NCBI GenBank assembly: GCA_900541185.1
Contig: UQIQ01000052.1
Coordinates: 1-15,276 of the forward strand
Source: an uncultured Collinsella sp.
GTDB taxonomy: Bacteria; Actinomycetota; Coriobacteriia; Coriobacteriales; Coriobacteriaceae
Direction: 5' to 3'
DNA: 15,276 bases
Of this stretch, positions 6,655 to 15,260 are shown piece by piece. Positions within the stretch are counted from its first letter, which is position 1, and each line of letters starts with the position of its first letter. Below the pieces are notes generated by a model, which saw nothing but the letters and a program-made list of their open reading frames with translations, made no database searches and was not told the origin of the DNA. The position numbers and the translations under genes are program-made.

Positions 6655-8097
6655 TTAATGAGCGAGGCGGTAGAAATCCATCGACGCCGCACCCTCGGCG
6701 TGCAGCGCCATCGCCGGAACCGCCGACGAATAGGTACGGCTCGTAAGTGCTGCCTCGCCACCGTTGGCAAAAATCTCGACCATCGTAGTGTCCGAAAGCA
6801 CGCGCAAATCGCGAAGCTCGCTGAGCTCGATCGACCTCTGGTTGCGCCCATAGCCTTCGTCACCCATGTCGAGGGTAAGCATCCCGTCCGTATAGCGTAC
6901 AAAGACACCCTTGCGGATTTCGAGCTCGACCATCTTGGCTCCCTCACAGGAAACCACAAGATCAAACAGGCGACCCGGCTCCTCAACGGTTTCACCGCCT
7001 ACAGCACGAACGCAATTGCCGCGCATTCTCTCAATCTCGTGCGCCGGTTGCTGGCAGAGCTTGCCGCCGCGCATGCTCAACTCTCTCGGCACCGTCAACG
7101 CGCACTGCCACCCGCGCGCCACCGTCGGGCTTTCCGCCTTCGCATCGGGGCAACCCGACCATCCGATCATCAAACGCCGACCCGCAACGTCCTCAAAGGA
7201 CTGCGGGGCATAGAAATCAAAACCGGCATCAACCAACGGAGGCATGCCCTGGCCGACGATCTTAAAGCTCGGCGCCCCCCAATCGGCCTCGATGGAGAAC
7301 CACACGCACTGATGCGGATTGCGGTAACGCCAGCCATCGGCGGGCACGCCCTGCGGACAGCAAACGAGAATAAGCTCGCCATCGAGCTCAAACAGATCGG
7401 GGCACTCCCACATAAAGCCAAACTTCTCGCCCAACTCAATGCGCGTCGCATAGCTCCAGTCCTCTAGATTGCTCGAGGTATAGACAAGCACGCAGCCGCG
7501 GTCGTCTTTCGTACGAGCGCCCAGAACCATGTAGTAGATACCGTCGTGTTCAAGGATCTTGGGGTCGCGCACGTGCGTACCGATATCGTCGGGGTAATCG
7601 ACCGGCCCAACAGCTATGCGCTTCTCGCCCAATTCGTCGGGATTCTCGGCAACCATATGAATTTGGTTTTGCTCACGGCCCGTCAACACGTAGTCGTAAT
7701 CATCACGGTCAAAGTGTTTAACGTTGCCGGTATAGAAGTAGTGAATCTTGCCATCACGTACAAAGGCAGAACCAGAATACGCTCCACTCGAATCCAAATT
7801 GGAATCGGGGAACAGCACGGGGCCGTGATTCTCGTACGTCACAAAATCCTTTGTCGTCAGATGGTTCCAAAGCACTGGACCGCCATGCGCAGCATCGAAC
7901 GGATCGTATTGATGATAGATGTGATACGTATCACCAATCTGAACCAAACCATTGGGGTCGTTGAGCCAGCCAAGCTCAGGCTCCACATGGAACAAAAGTC
8001 TATCGGGGTCGGATGCGATGCGAGCCGCCGTCTCATCCTGTCCGGCACGCCACTGCTCATAGTCCGCGCGTGTCACCTTATTTTTTTGATTAAACAT
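6655..8097 (-). CDS. scrB: Sucrose-6-phosphate hydrolase, GH32
   Basis: A 480-residue cytoplasmic GH32 enzyme that cleaves sucrose-6-phosphate from the PTS into glucose-6-phosphate and fructose. The five-bladed propeller motifs are intact: WLNDPNG with the nucleophile Asp47, HVRDPK with transition-state Asp178, and WECPDLF with the acid/base Glu231. A C-terminal beta-sandwich occupies about residues 350-480. There is no signal peptide, which agrees with an intracellular phosphorylated substrate. ATG 8095-8097 has a modest GAGAAAG site upstream. It is the last gene of the operon after the PTS permease, with a 101-base gap that holds a long hairpin. The phosphate-specific assignment rests mainly on the PTS neighbour; plain sucrose or short fructans are also possible. 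Confidence 0.9.
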   Translation of the reverse strand: MFNQKNKVTRADYEQWRAGQDETAARIASDPDRLLFHVEPELGWLNDPNGLVQIGDTYHIYHQYDPFDAAHGGPVLWNHLTTKDFVTYENHGPVLFPDSNLDSSGAYSGSAFVRDGKIHYFYTGNVKHFDRDDYDYVLTGREQNQIHMVAENPDELGEKRIAVGPVDYPDDIGTHVRDPKILEHDGIYYMVLGARTKDDRGCVLVYTSSNLEDWSYATRIELGEKFGFMWECPDLFELDGELILVCCPQGVPADGWRYRNPHQCVWFSIEADWGAPSFKIVGQGMPPLVDAGFDFYAPQSFEDVAGRRLMIGWSGCPDAKAESPTVARGWQCALTVPRELSMRGGKLCQQPAHEIERMRGNCVRAVGGETVEEPGRLFDLVVSCEGAKMVELEIRKGVFVRYTDGMLTLDMGDEGYGRNQRSIELSELRDLRVLSDTTMVEIFANGGEAALTSRTYSSAVPAMALHAEGAASMDFYRLAH

Positions 8098-8118
8098 CGC
8101 CGTTGACTTTCTCGTCTA

Positions 8119-8162
8119 TGGGAAAGGACGCTCGACTCACACGAGCCGAACGCCCTTCCCCA
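8119..8162 (-). repeat. 20-bp intergenic hairpin between the EIIBC and scrB genes
   Basis: Bases 8119-8138 and 8143-8162 pair around a four-base loop. In the minus-strand RNA there are 16 Watson-Crick pairs and four G-U wobbles. On the plus strand those four would be A-C mismatches. No T-run follows, so it probably stabilises or processes the operon mRNA rather than ending it. Confidence 0.7.
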
Positions 8163-8198
8163 AATGGACTTATCCGCACATTACGCTGAACGGCTCAA

Positions 8199-9650
8199 CT
8201 AGAAGCTAACGTCGAAGCCAGCGCCAGCGCCCTCTTCATCGGTGGTCGGCACGCCCTTTGCCTTGTTGTAGGCAAAGATCAAGACGATCGGCACGATGAA
8301 GGCGATGAGATTGCCAGCCACATACCACACGAGCGTCTCGGGCGTGACGATGAGCAGGCCAAGCACGCCGGTCAGACCCTGACCGATGGCGCGCACCTCA
8401 AAGAGCTTCACGAAGGCACCGCCGCAGCCTGCACCGATGCAAGCGCAGATGAACGGGATGATCGAGTAGCGCATGTTTGCAGCAAAGATTGCGGGCTCGG
8501 AGATACCGACCAGCGTCGGGATAAAGGACGACATGCAGATGTTGCGCTCTTTGGAATGCTTCTTGTGAATGAGGTACATGCCGATGGCGCCGCCGCCCTG
8601 GGCGATGATGGAAACCGACCAGATGGCCTGGATGTAGTTGAAGCCAGTCGTGGCAACGAGGTTTGCCTCGATACCCTGGATGAACTGATGCGTACCGGTA
8701 ACGACAAGCGGCTGCAGGAACGCGGCGAAGACAAAGGCACCAAAGACGCCCATCCTGTTGTACAGGATATCGATTACGCCGGCGAGGACGTCGCCGATCA
8801 GGTTGCCGAGCGGGCCGAACACGGTGAACAGGGCGACGTTAGCAAGAATCAGGGTAACGGTCGGGACAAAGACGAACGAAACGACCTCGGGGATGTACTT
8901 CTGGGCAATCTTTTCGACCTTGGCCATAAACCAGGCAGTCAGGATTGCAGGGAACACGCCACCCTGGAAAGCAACCATGGGAATGGAGAGCGGACCAAAG
9001 TTCCAGTACTCAGCACCCGTCGGGTCCATAACGAACGTGTTGCGGTTCATAAGGCTCGGGTGAACCATGACGATACCGACGAGGATGCCCAGAATCGGGT
9101 TACCGCCAAAACGCTTCACCGCGCTGTACATAACCAGGACAGGCAGGTAGTCAAACGTGGTGGCGATAATGGCAAAGAAGCTTGCGAGGTTCTTGAGGAA
9201 CTCGCTGTGGTCGGCGAGGCTGCCCTCCATGCCAAAGAGGCCGTTGGCAACGATCAGCGACTTAAGGCCGATGATGATAGCGGCGCCGACGAAGGCGGGA
9301 ATGATGGGAATAAAGATGTCCGAGAATACCTTGAGGACCGAGAAGAACTTGCCCTTCTTGTCCGCCTCGGCGCCCTTGACCTCGGAAGCGCTGATCTCCT
9401 TAACGCCCGTCAGAGCCATAAACTCATCGTAGACCTTGTTGACGGTACCGGTACCGAAGATGATCATGAGCTGGCCGCTGTTGTACAGCACGCCCTTGAC
9501 GCCATCGATGTTCTCGAGCTCGGCCTTGTTGTACTTGCTCGTATCCTTGAGCACCAGACGCAGACGCGTAACGCAATGCGTGGCGCCCTCGATGTTCTCC
9601 AAACCGCCGACGTTATCGACGACTTGTTGAGACACTACTTTGTAGTCCAT
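8199..9650 (-). CDS. scrA: PTS sucrose-type transporter, EIIBC
   Basis: A 483-residue fused PTS permease that imports and phosphorylates a disaccharide, most likely sucrose given its two GH32 neighbours. EIIB comes first: GATHCVTRLRL with the phosphorylated Cys26. A linker rich in Lys/Glu (about 85-100) leads to the EIIC membrane domain with about ten hydrophobic segments, including the family blocks IPIIPAFVGAAI, HPSLMNRNTF and GISEPAIF. There is no EIIA domain at the C-terminus, so a separate EIIA, often the glucose one, must supply phosphate. I use ATG 9648-9650, with GGAGAGGAA upstream; the ATG 12 bases earlier touches AAAGGA with no spacing. It lies 45 bases after the divergent GH32 gene. 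Confidence 0.9.
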   Translation of the reverse strand: MDYKVVSQQVVDNVGGLENIEGATHCVTRLRLVLKDTSKYNKAELENIDGVKGVLYNSGQLMIIFGTGTVNKVYDEFMALTGVKEISASEVKGAEADKKGKFFSVLKVFSDIFIPIIPAFVGAAIIIGLKSLIVANGLFGMEGSLADHSEFLKNLASFFAIIATTFDYLPVLVMYSAVKRFGGNPILGILVGIVMVHPSLMNRNTFVMDPTGAEYWNFGPLSIPMVAFQGGVFPAILTAWFMAKVEKIAQKYIPEVVSFVFVPTVTLILANVALFTVFGPLGNLIGDVLAGVIDILYNRMGVFGAFVFAAFLQPLVVTGTHQFIQGIEANLVATTGFNYIQAIWSVSIIAQGGGAIGMYLIHKKHSKERNICMSSFIPTLVGISEPAIFAANMRYSIIPFICACIGAGCGGAFVKLFEVRAIGQGLTGVLGLLIVTPETLVWYVAGNLIAFIVPIVLIFAYNKAKGVPTTDEEGAGAGFDVSF

Positions 9651-9678
9651 GTTCCTCTCCATTCCTTTACGAAATCAT

Positions 9679-9688
9679 AAAACGTTTT
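9679..9688. promoter_or_regulatory. Operator-like AAAACGTTTT between the GH32 gene and the EIIBC gene
   Basis: A perfect 10-base palindrome whose core matches the LacI-type operators at 11144-11161. It sits in the 45-base gap before the EIIBC gene and may be an auxiliary site or control an internal promoter. Chance occurrence is possible. Confidence 0.35.
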
Positions 9689-9695
9689 GATGCCA

Positions 9696-11078
9696 TTACA
9701 GAGACGCGATCGTTGCATTTGCGCACTTGAGCGTACCGTCGGTGACCGTCAGCGCCACACCCTGGCCCTGCTTATTGCAGAAGCGCGCGTTAAGCGCAAC
9801 ATCATCGACAAAGATGGTCGCGATATCGTCGTCAACGACCAGGCGCACATGATGAGTGCCCTCGCCCTTAAAGAACAACGGACGCTCGAGGCCCATGTTG
9901 TTGACCTGGAACCACGGATACTGGGGGGCCGCCGTAAACTCGAGCTTGCCCTCACGCAGGTTGGCGCGGAACTCATAGGCAAGACCGGACTCGGCGTCCT
10001 CGGCAAGCTTCACCGAGAAGCCGGCAGCGTCACCGGCGAGCTCGATGTCGGCATCGAGCATATAGGTGGAACCGGCATCCGCGGCGAGCACCTGCTCGAC
10101 CTTGCCCGACTCGCAGGAAAGCTCAAAGGCCTCGACTGCCTTAGCCTCGCCAAAGGCGCCAAGCATGCTGTCGGGGAGCTTGGTGCCGAGCGTTCCGTCG
10201 GCACGCTGAACGATCTCGAGAGGCATAAAGGTGCCACCCCACAGGTAAGAGCTGGGGTCACCGCCCTCGTCACGCGTAGGAACCCAACCAAAGAGAACGC
10301 GGCGCTCGCCATCAAATGCGGTACGCGCGGCATAGTACGCGCGGCCATCGAAGGAATCGTCCGCAGGAGTGATCCAAGGACCGTTGATAGAGCGAGACAT
10401 GCGGTAACGGGTCTTGTTGCCATCACTGTACTCGGAGAACACCAGATACCACCAGTCGCCCATCTTAAAGAGATCAGGCATCTCGAACATGGTGTACAGG
10501 CCCGGATTCCACCAGTCGCCCTGGAACTCCCAGGTATCCAGGTCCTTGGAGGTGAACTTGACCAGACGACCGGTCATCAGACGCTTGTCCTCGCCCACAC
10601 GCGTGCCGAGGATGAGCATGTACTCTTCGTTCTCCTCATCCCAAAGCACAAAGGGATCGCGCCAGTTGCGGTCATCGTAACCCTCCTGGGGCGGAAGCAG
10701 CGTCTCGGCGATGTTCTTCTCCCACTTGACGGCGTCGTCACTCGTTGCGTGAAGAAGAACCTGCTTCATCAAGCGTGCCTTGACCTTATCGCGATTGCAA
10801 CCAGTGTAGAGCGCATGGTACTTGTCGCCCACCTTAAACACCGTGCCGGCATAAACATACTGGTCGACTTCCTCGTCGCCGCCACGCTCAAGGCTCTCGC
10901 CAAAGTCTTTGTAATTGACGAAGTCCTTGGTCGTAGCGAGTGCCCAGCCAAACGGCTCTCCGAAAGGTCCGGGGTTACGTGTGTCACGCTGGTGATAGAG
11001 ATAGAACGTGCCGTCCTCGCCGTACGGCATGATGTCGCCTACCCAAATTCCCTCAGGCTGGTAATACACCTTGTGCAT
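9696..11078 (-). CDS. Divergent GH32 glycosidase (beta-fructosidase-like)
   Basis: A 460-residue GH32-clan enzyme, first gene of the sucrose operon. The usual WMNDPNG is replaced by WVGDIMP, keeping the nucleophile Asp15 but losing the Asn, Pro, Asn and Gly around it. NWRDPF (Asp141) and FEMPDLF (Glu199 in place of the Glu-Cys motif) keep the other two catalytic acids. A beta-sandwich follows from about 310. It shares only motif-level similarity with the neighbouring ScrB, so it is not a recent duplicate. No signal peptide is seen, so it is cytoplasmic. Retained acids suggest activity, and the altered pocket suggests another fructoside, perhaps a fructo-oligosaccharide or a phosphorylated form (inference). 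ATG 11076-11078 has AAAGGAAG 7 bases upstream. Confidence 0.85.
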   Translation of the reverse strand: MHKVYYQPEGIWVGDIMPYGEDGTFYLYHQRDTRNPGPFGEPFGWALATTKDFVNYKDFGESLERGGDEEVDQYVYAGTVFKVGDKYHALYTGCNRDKVKARLMKQVLLHATSDDAVKWEKNIAETLLPPQEGYDDRNWRDPFVLWDEENEEYMLILGTRVGEDKRLMTGRLVKFTSKDLDTWEFQGDWWNPGLYTMFEMPDLFKMGDWWYLVFSEYSDGNKTRYRMSRSINGPWITPADDSFDGRAYYAARTAFDGERRVLFGWVPTRDEGGDPSSYLWGGTFMPLEIVQRADGTLGTKLPDSMLGAFGEAKAVEAFELSCESGKVEQVLAADAGSTYMLDADIELAGDAAGFSVKLAEDAESGLAYEFRANLREGKLEFTAAPQYPWFQVNNMGLERPLFFKGEGTHHVRLVVDDDIATIFVDDVALNARFCNKQGQGVALTVTDGTLKCANATIASL

Positions 11079-11121
11079 CCGAGACTTCCTTTCTCACGAG
11101 ATACTAACTCGGTACAATTGC

Positions 11122-11150
11122 AAGATATGTCAATCGTTTTCATATGTCAA
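11122..11150 (-). promoter_or_regulatory. Promoter of the sucrose operon
   Basis: Minus-strand TTGACA (11145-11150), a perfect -35, is followed after 17 bases by TATCTT (11122-11127). The start would be about 11115, giving a ~37-base leader. Operator 2 covers the -35 and operator 1 fills the spacer. Confidence 0.7.
11127..11144. promoter_or_regulatory. LacI-type operator 1 of the sucrose operon
   Basis: ATGTCAATCGTTTTCATA, a partly symmetric 18-mer centred on CG at 11135-11136. It lies in the promoter spacer and its centre is 17 bases from that of operator 2. Confidence 0.65.
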
Positions 11151-11161
11151 ACGTTTTCACA
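11144..11161. promoter_or_regulatory. LacI-type operator 2 of the sucrose operon
   Basis: ATGTCAAACGTTTTCACA, centred on CG at 11152-11153, matches operator 1 at 16 of 18 bases. It overlaps the TTGACA box, so bound repressor would occlude the polymerase. Confidence 0.7.
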
Positions 11162-11191
11162 CCAATACGTCTTTTCGCAGTTCCAGTCGTC

Positions 11192-11207
11192 GGCAAACGG
11201 TTGACAT
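11192..11207. promoter_or_regulatory. Possible upstream operator copy
   Basis: On the minus strand it reads ATGTCAACCGTTTGCC, sharing the ATGTCAA and CGTTT halves of the operators above, 46 bases upstream of operator 2. A shorter echo, CGGCGAACGG at 11212-11221, repeats CGGCAAACGG at 11191-11200 with a 21-base period. Confidence 0.4.
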
Positions 11208-11262
11208 ATGCCGGCGAACGGTCATCAGAGGCGTTTGAGGAATTCTTTTGGCACGGGATGAA

Positions 11263-12273
11263 CTACGCGGTTTTACCCTCAATGAGTTCAACGGGGAGCT
11301 TGATATTCGATTCGGGCTTTTCGCCGTTAACAAGAGCGACGATGGATTGCGCCGCGAGCTCACCGATGCGATCGATATCTTGGCGTACGGTTGTTAAGTC
11401 AGGCATAAACGTCATAGTGCGGCGGGCACCATCCGCGCCCACGACCTTAATATCATCCGGAGCGCTCAAGCCGCGCTGCTTCATCACGTTAAGACAGATA
11501 GCCGCCATCGTGTCGTCTCCCGCAAAGATGCCGTCAATATCGGGGTTCTCATCGAGGATCTTCGCAACGACCGCGCTCTTTTCGTCGTCGGGCTTAACGA
11601 ACTCGACCTCACGGACAAGCGCGGGCAAACCGGCCTGCTCAACAACATCGAGGTAGGCATCGGTACGCTTATTGGCAGGCATGCGCATGCGGCTATTGCT
11701 GCGCAGGCACAGGATGCGTGAACATCCGTCATCGATCAGGCGACGCGTGGCAAGTTCGCCGATGCTATAGCTGTCGCTCGCAATCTGAACAGAGGCTTCG
11801 CCAAGGTCGCAGTCGATACCAACCAGACTCAAGCCCATCTCGGCATACGCCTCGGCACCGATATTAAGCGAGTTGACGATGACGCCATCAACCATATTGC
11901 GTCGAAGCATGTCGATATAAGAGCGCTCAAGCTCGGGTCGATTGGCGCTATTGCACAGCAGCATCTTAAAACCGTTTTCGGCCAGGGTATGCTCAATGAC
12001 TTGAACCACTTGGGCATGAAACGGACTGCTGACATAGGGGACGATCATACCGATAAGATTCAGGCGACCGTTGAGCATGGCACGGGCGATATCGTTGGGC
12101 GTATAGTTGATGCGCTTCATCGCGGCATGGACCTTATCGCGGGTCTCTTGGCTAATATAGCCGCGATTATTAAGCACGCGAGATACCGTAGTAGGCGAAA
12201 CCCCCGCCACCGCTGCAACTTCCTTGATGCCAGGCTTAGCCGTATCCTTAGAACGAGCACTCTCGCGAGCCAT
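11263..12273 (-). CDS. LacI-family transcriptional repressor of the sucrose operon
   Basis: A 336-residue LacI/GalR regulator. The N-terminal HTH and hinge read IKEVAAVAGVSPTTVSRVLN, continuing to INYTPNDIARAM at about 62-73. A periplasmic-binding-protein-like sensor domain follows (LIGMIVPYVSSPFH, VDGVIVNS, DGIFAGDDTMA, TTVRQDIDRIGE). I use ATG 12271-12273, because GGGGGAGGG lies about 5 bases upstream; ATGs at 12288 and 12294 lack a site. It lies 184 bases upstream of the operon promoter side on the same strand. An operator matching those of the operon sits just before it, so it likely represses the operon and itself. The effector is unknown, probably a sugar (phosphate). It is ScrR-like by context. 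Confidence 0.9.
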   Translation of the reverse strand: MARESARSKDTAKPGIKEVAAVAGVSPTTVSRVLNNRGYISQETRDKVHAAMKRINYTPNDIARAMLNGRLNLIGMIVPYVSSPFHAQVVQVIEHTLAENGFKMLLCNSANRPELERSYIDMLRRNMVDGVIVNSLNIGAEAYAEMGLSLVGIDCDLGEASVQIASDSYSIGELATRRLIDDGCSRILCLRSNSRMRMPANKRTDAYLDVVEQAGLPALVREVEFVKPDDEKSAVVAKILDENPDIDGIFAGDDTMAAICLNVMKQRGLSAPDDIKVVGADGARRTMTFMPDLTTVRQDIDRIGELAAQSIVALVNGEKPESNIKLPVELIEGKTA

Positions 12274-12292
12274 AGCACCCTCCCCCATCAAC

Positions 12293-12310
12293 ATGTCATA
12301 CGTTTACATA
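12293..12310. promoter_or_regulatory. LacI-type operator upstream of the repressor gene
   Basis: ATGTCATACGTTTACATA is a near-perfect palindrome centred on CG at 12301-12302. It matches the operon operators at the TGTCA, CGTTT and CA positions. It lies 20 bases before the repressor start codon, consistent with autoregulation. I could not settle the exact promoter. Confidence 0.65.
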
Positions 12311-12426
12311 CGAACAAAGCATACCCCAACAACAGCGGGAAGACGGTAACAGCACAAGTAAGTAAACGACTCATCCAAATAATTAGGAGAGTTCCGCCTA
12401 AAGGGTGACTCCAAAGGACCCCACAT

Positions 12427-12549
12427 GGCCGGTTTTGGGTTATTTTCCAAAACATCCCGCAGGACGCAAAGAGGCTCCGCCGCGCAACGCGCGCAGCGGA
12501 GCCTCTTTGCATGTCCGAGGACGTTTTGGGAAATAACCCAAAACCGGCC
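12427..12549. repeat. 123-base nested palindrome downstream of the pfl genes
   Basis: Outer arms 12427-12453 and 12523-12549 are inverted copies matching at 26 of 27 bases. Each arm can also fold alone through GTTTTGG/CCAAAAC. The arms enclose the terminator hairpin at 12466-12510. The rest of the gap between the repressor and the glycyl-radical gene shows only the repressor operator and no ORF. It may be a mobile palindromic repeat or an elaborate terminator. Confidence 0.75.
12466..12510 (-). terminator. Intrinsic terminator of the pfl operon
   Basis: Arms 12466-12480 and 12496-12510 are a perfect 15-base inverted repeat (GCAAAGAGGCTCCGC), with a further CGCG-CAA-CGCG hairpin in the loop. 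AAAGAGG/CCTCTTT at the base gives short T-runs on both strands, so it may work in both directions. Confidence 0.8.
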
Positions 12550-12576
12550 CCAGTAATCCTACAGGAGTTGAACCCT

Positions 12577-12828
12577 TTAGAACTTGTCGTGGAAGGTACG
12601 CGCAATGACCTCGTCCTGCTGCTCCTTGGTGAGCGTGTGGAAGTTCACGGCATAGCCGGAAACGCGGATGGTCAGCTGCGGGTACTTCTCGGGGTGAGCC
12701 TGAGCGTCGAGCAGCGTCTCACGGTTGAAGACGTTGATGTTCAGGTGGTGGCCACCCTTCTCGGCGTAAGCGTCGAGCATGTGGACCAGGTTATCGGCCT
12801 GGGTCTCGGAAACTTCAGAAACCTTCAT
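12577..12828 (-). CDS. Free-standing glycyl-radical subunit of pyruvate formate-lyase (GrcA/YfiD-like)
   Basis: An 83-residue protein equal to the C-terminal domain of PFL. It contains LDAYAEKGGHHLNINVFNRE (residues 18-37), then HPEKYPQLTIRVSGYAV with the radical-bearing Gly58, and ends in TKEQQDEVIARTF as PFL does. Full-length PFL has about 760 residues, and this plus the upstream 683-residue protein makes 766. ATG 12826-12828 has its own AGGAGA site, so this is a genuine separate gene, not a frameshift product. E. coli GrcA is a spare part that rescues oxygen-cleaved PFL. Here the large subunit lacks the domain altogether, so this protein should be essential for activity. Spacing to pflB is 85 bases with two hairpins, probably one operon. 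Confidence 0.92.
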   Translation of the reverse strand: MKVSEVSETQADNLVHMLDAYAEKGGHHLNINVFNRETLLDAQAHPEKYPQLTIRVSGYAVNFHTLTKEQQDEVIARTFHDKF

Positions 12829-12851
12829 AATGTGTCTCCTTCGATTAATAG

Positions 12852-12871
12852 GCGCCGGCCGAAACCGGCGC
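12852..12871 (-). repeat. GC-rich hairpin between pflB and the glycyl-radical gene
   Basis: GCGCCGG (12852-12858) pairs with CCGGCGC (12865-12871) over a 6-base loop. No T-run follows. It sits just upstream of the small gene's ribosome site and may stabilise the distal mRNA. Confidence 0.6.
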
Positions 12872-12887
12872 GCTAATCAGTAATCGT

Positions 12888-12912
12888 TATTGTTAGTATA
12901 GCACTAACAATA
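12888..12912 (-). repeat. AT-rich hairpin touching the pflB stop
   Basis: TATTGTTAGT (12888-12897) and ACTAACAATA (12903-12912) are perfect 10-base inverted copies with a 5-base loop, starting one base after the pflB stop codon. Confidence 0.6.
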
Positions 12913-12913
12913 G

Positions 12914-14965
<2,052 letters not shown>

Positions 14966-15193
14966 TGTGTAACCACGCTCCTAGTTACGTGTTATGCGGC
15001 ACTCTCTCACACCGCTGCTTATTGAATTCTTGAATTTTCGGCTTGCACTACCGGCTTCTTCCGTTCTTCACCACACGTTGGTGCAGGGAAAACGTTTGTC
15101 CACCTTGGAACTACAACCCAAAACCCAAGATTTCATCCGTCTGAGAAGGATAACATAGCGACCCTCTCCATCTGGGCTGTTATATGTTTCTTT

Positions 15194-15221
15194 TTTATAT
15201 CATAATGGCGTTTTTTACAAA
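15194..15221 (-). promoter_or_regulatory. Candidate pflB promoter and long leader
   Basis: Minus-strand TATAAA (15194-15199) and TTTGTA (15216-15221) are 16 bases apart. An overlapping TATGAT (15199-15204) is an alternative -10. The -35 is weak. TTGA-TAT-TCAA (15224-15234) is centred about 41.5 bases before the predicted start (~15187), the usual place for an activator. The leader would be over 200 bases. Within it I see only an operator-like AAACGTTT (15090-15097), a 5 bp hairpin (15069-15083) and no recognisable riboswitch. Confidence 0.4.
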
Positions 15222-15260
15222 CCTTGAATATCAACTTCATCCGAACACCTCCCATATTCA

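Noticed and set aside
8556..9680. A 374-codon open frame on the plus strand opposite the EIIBC gene
   Set aside because: The Asp/Glu/Arg-rich composition is what hydrophobic codons give when read backwards.
9687..11204. A 505-codon open frame on the plus strand opposite the divergent GH32 gene
   Set aside because: It is an antisense shadow of a gene with intact catalytic motifs. The protein resembles no family and runs through the promoter and operators.
15067..15136. A 22-codon upstream ORF in the pflB leader (MKSWVLGCSSKVDKRFPC...)
   Set aside because: No ribosome site, no run of regulatory codons, and short frames are expected by chance in a leader this long.
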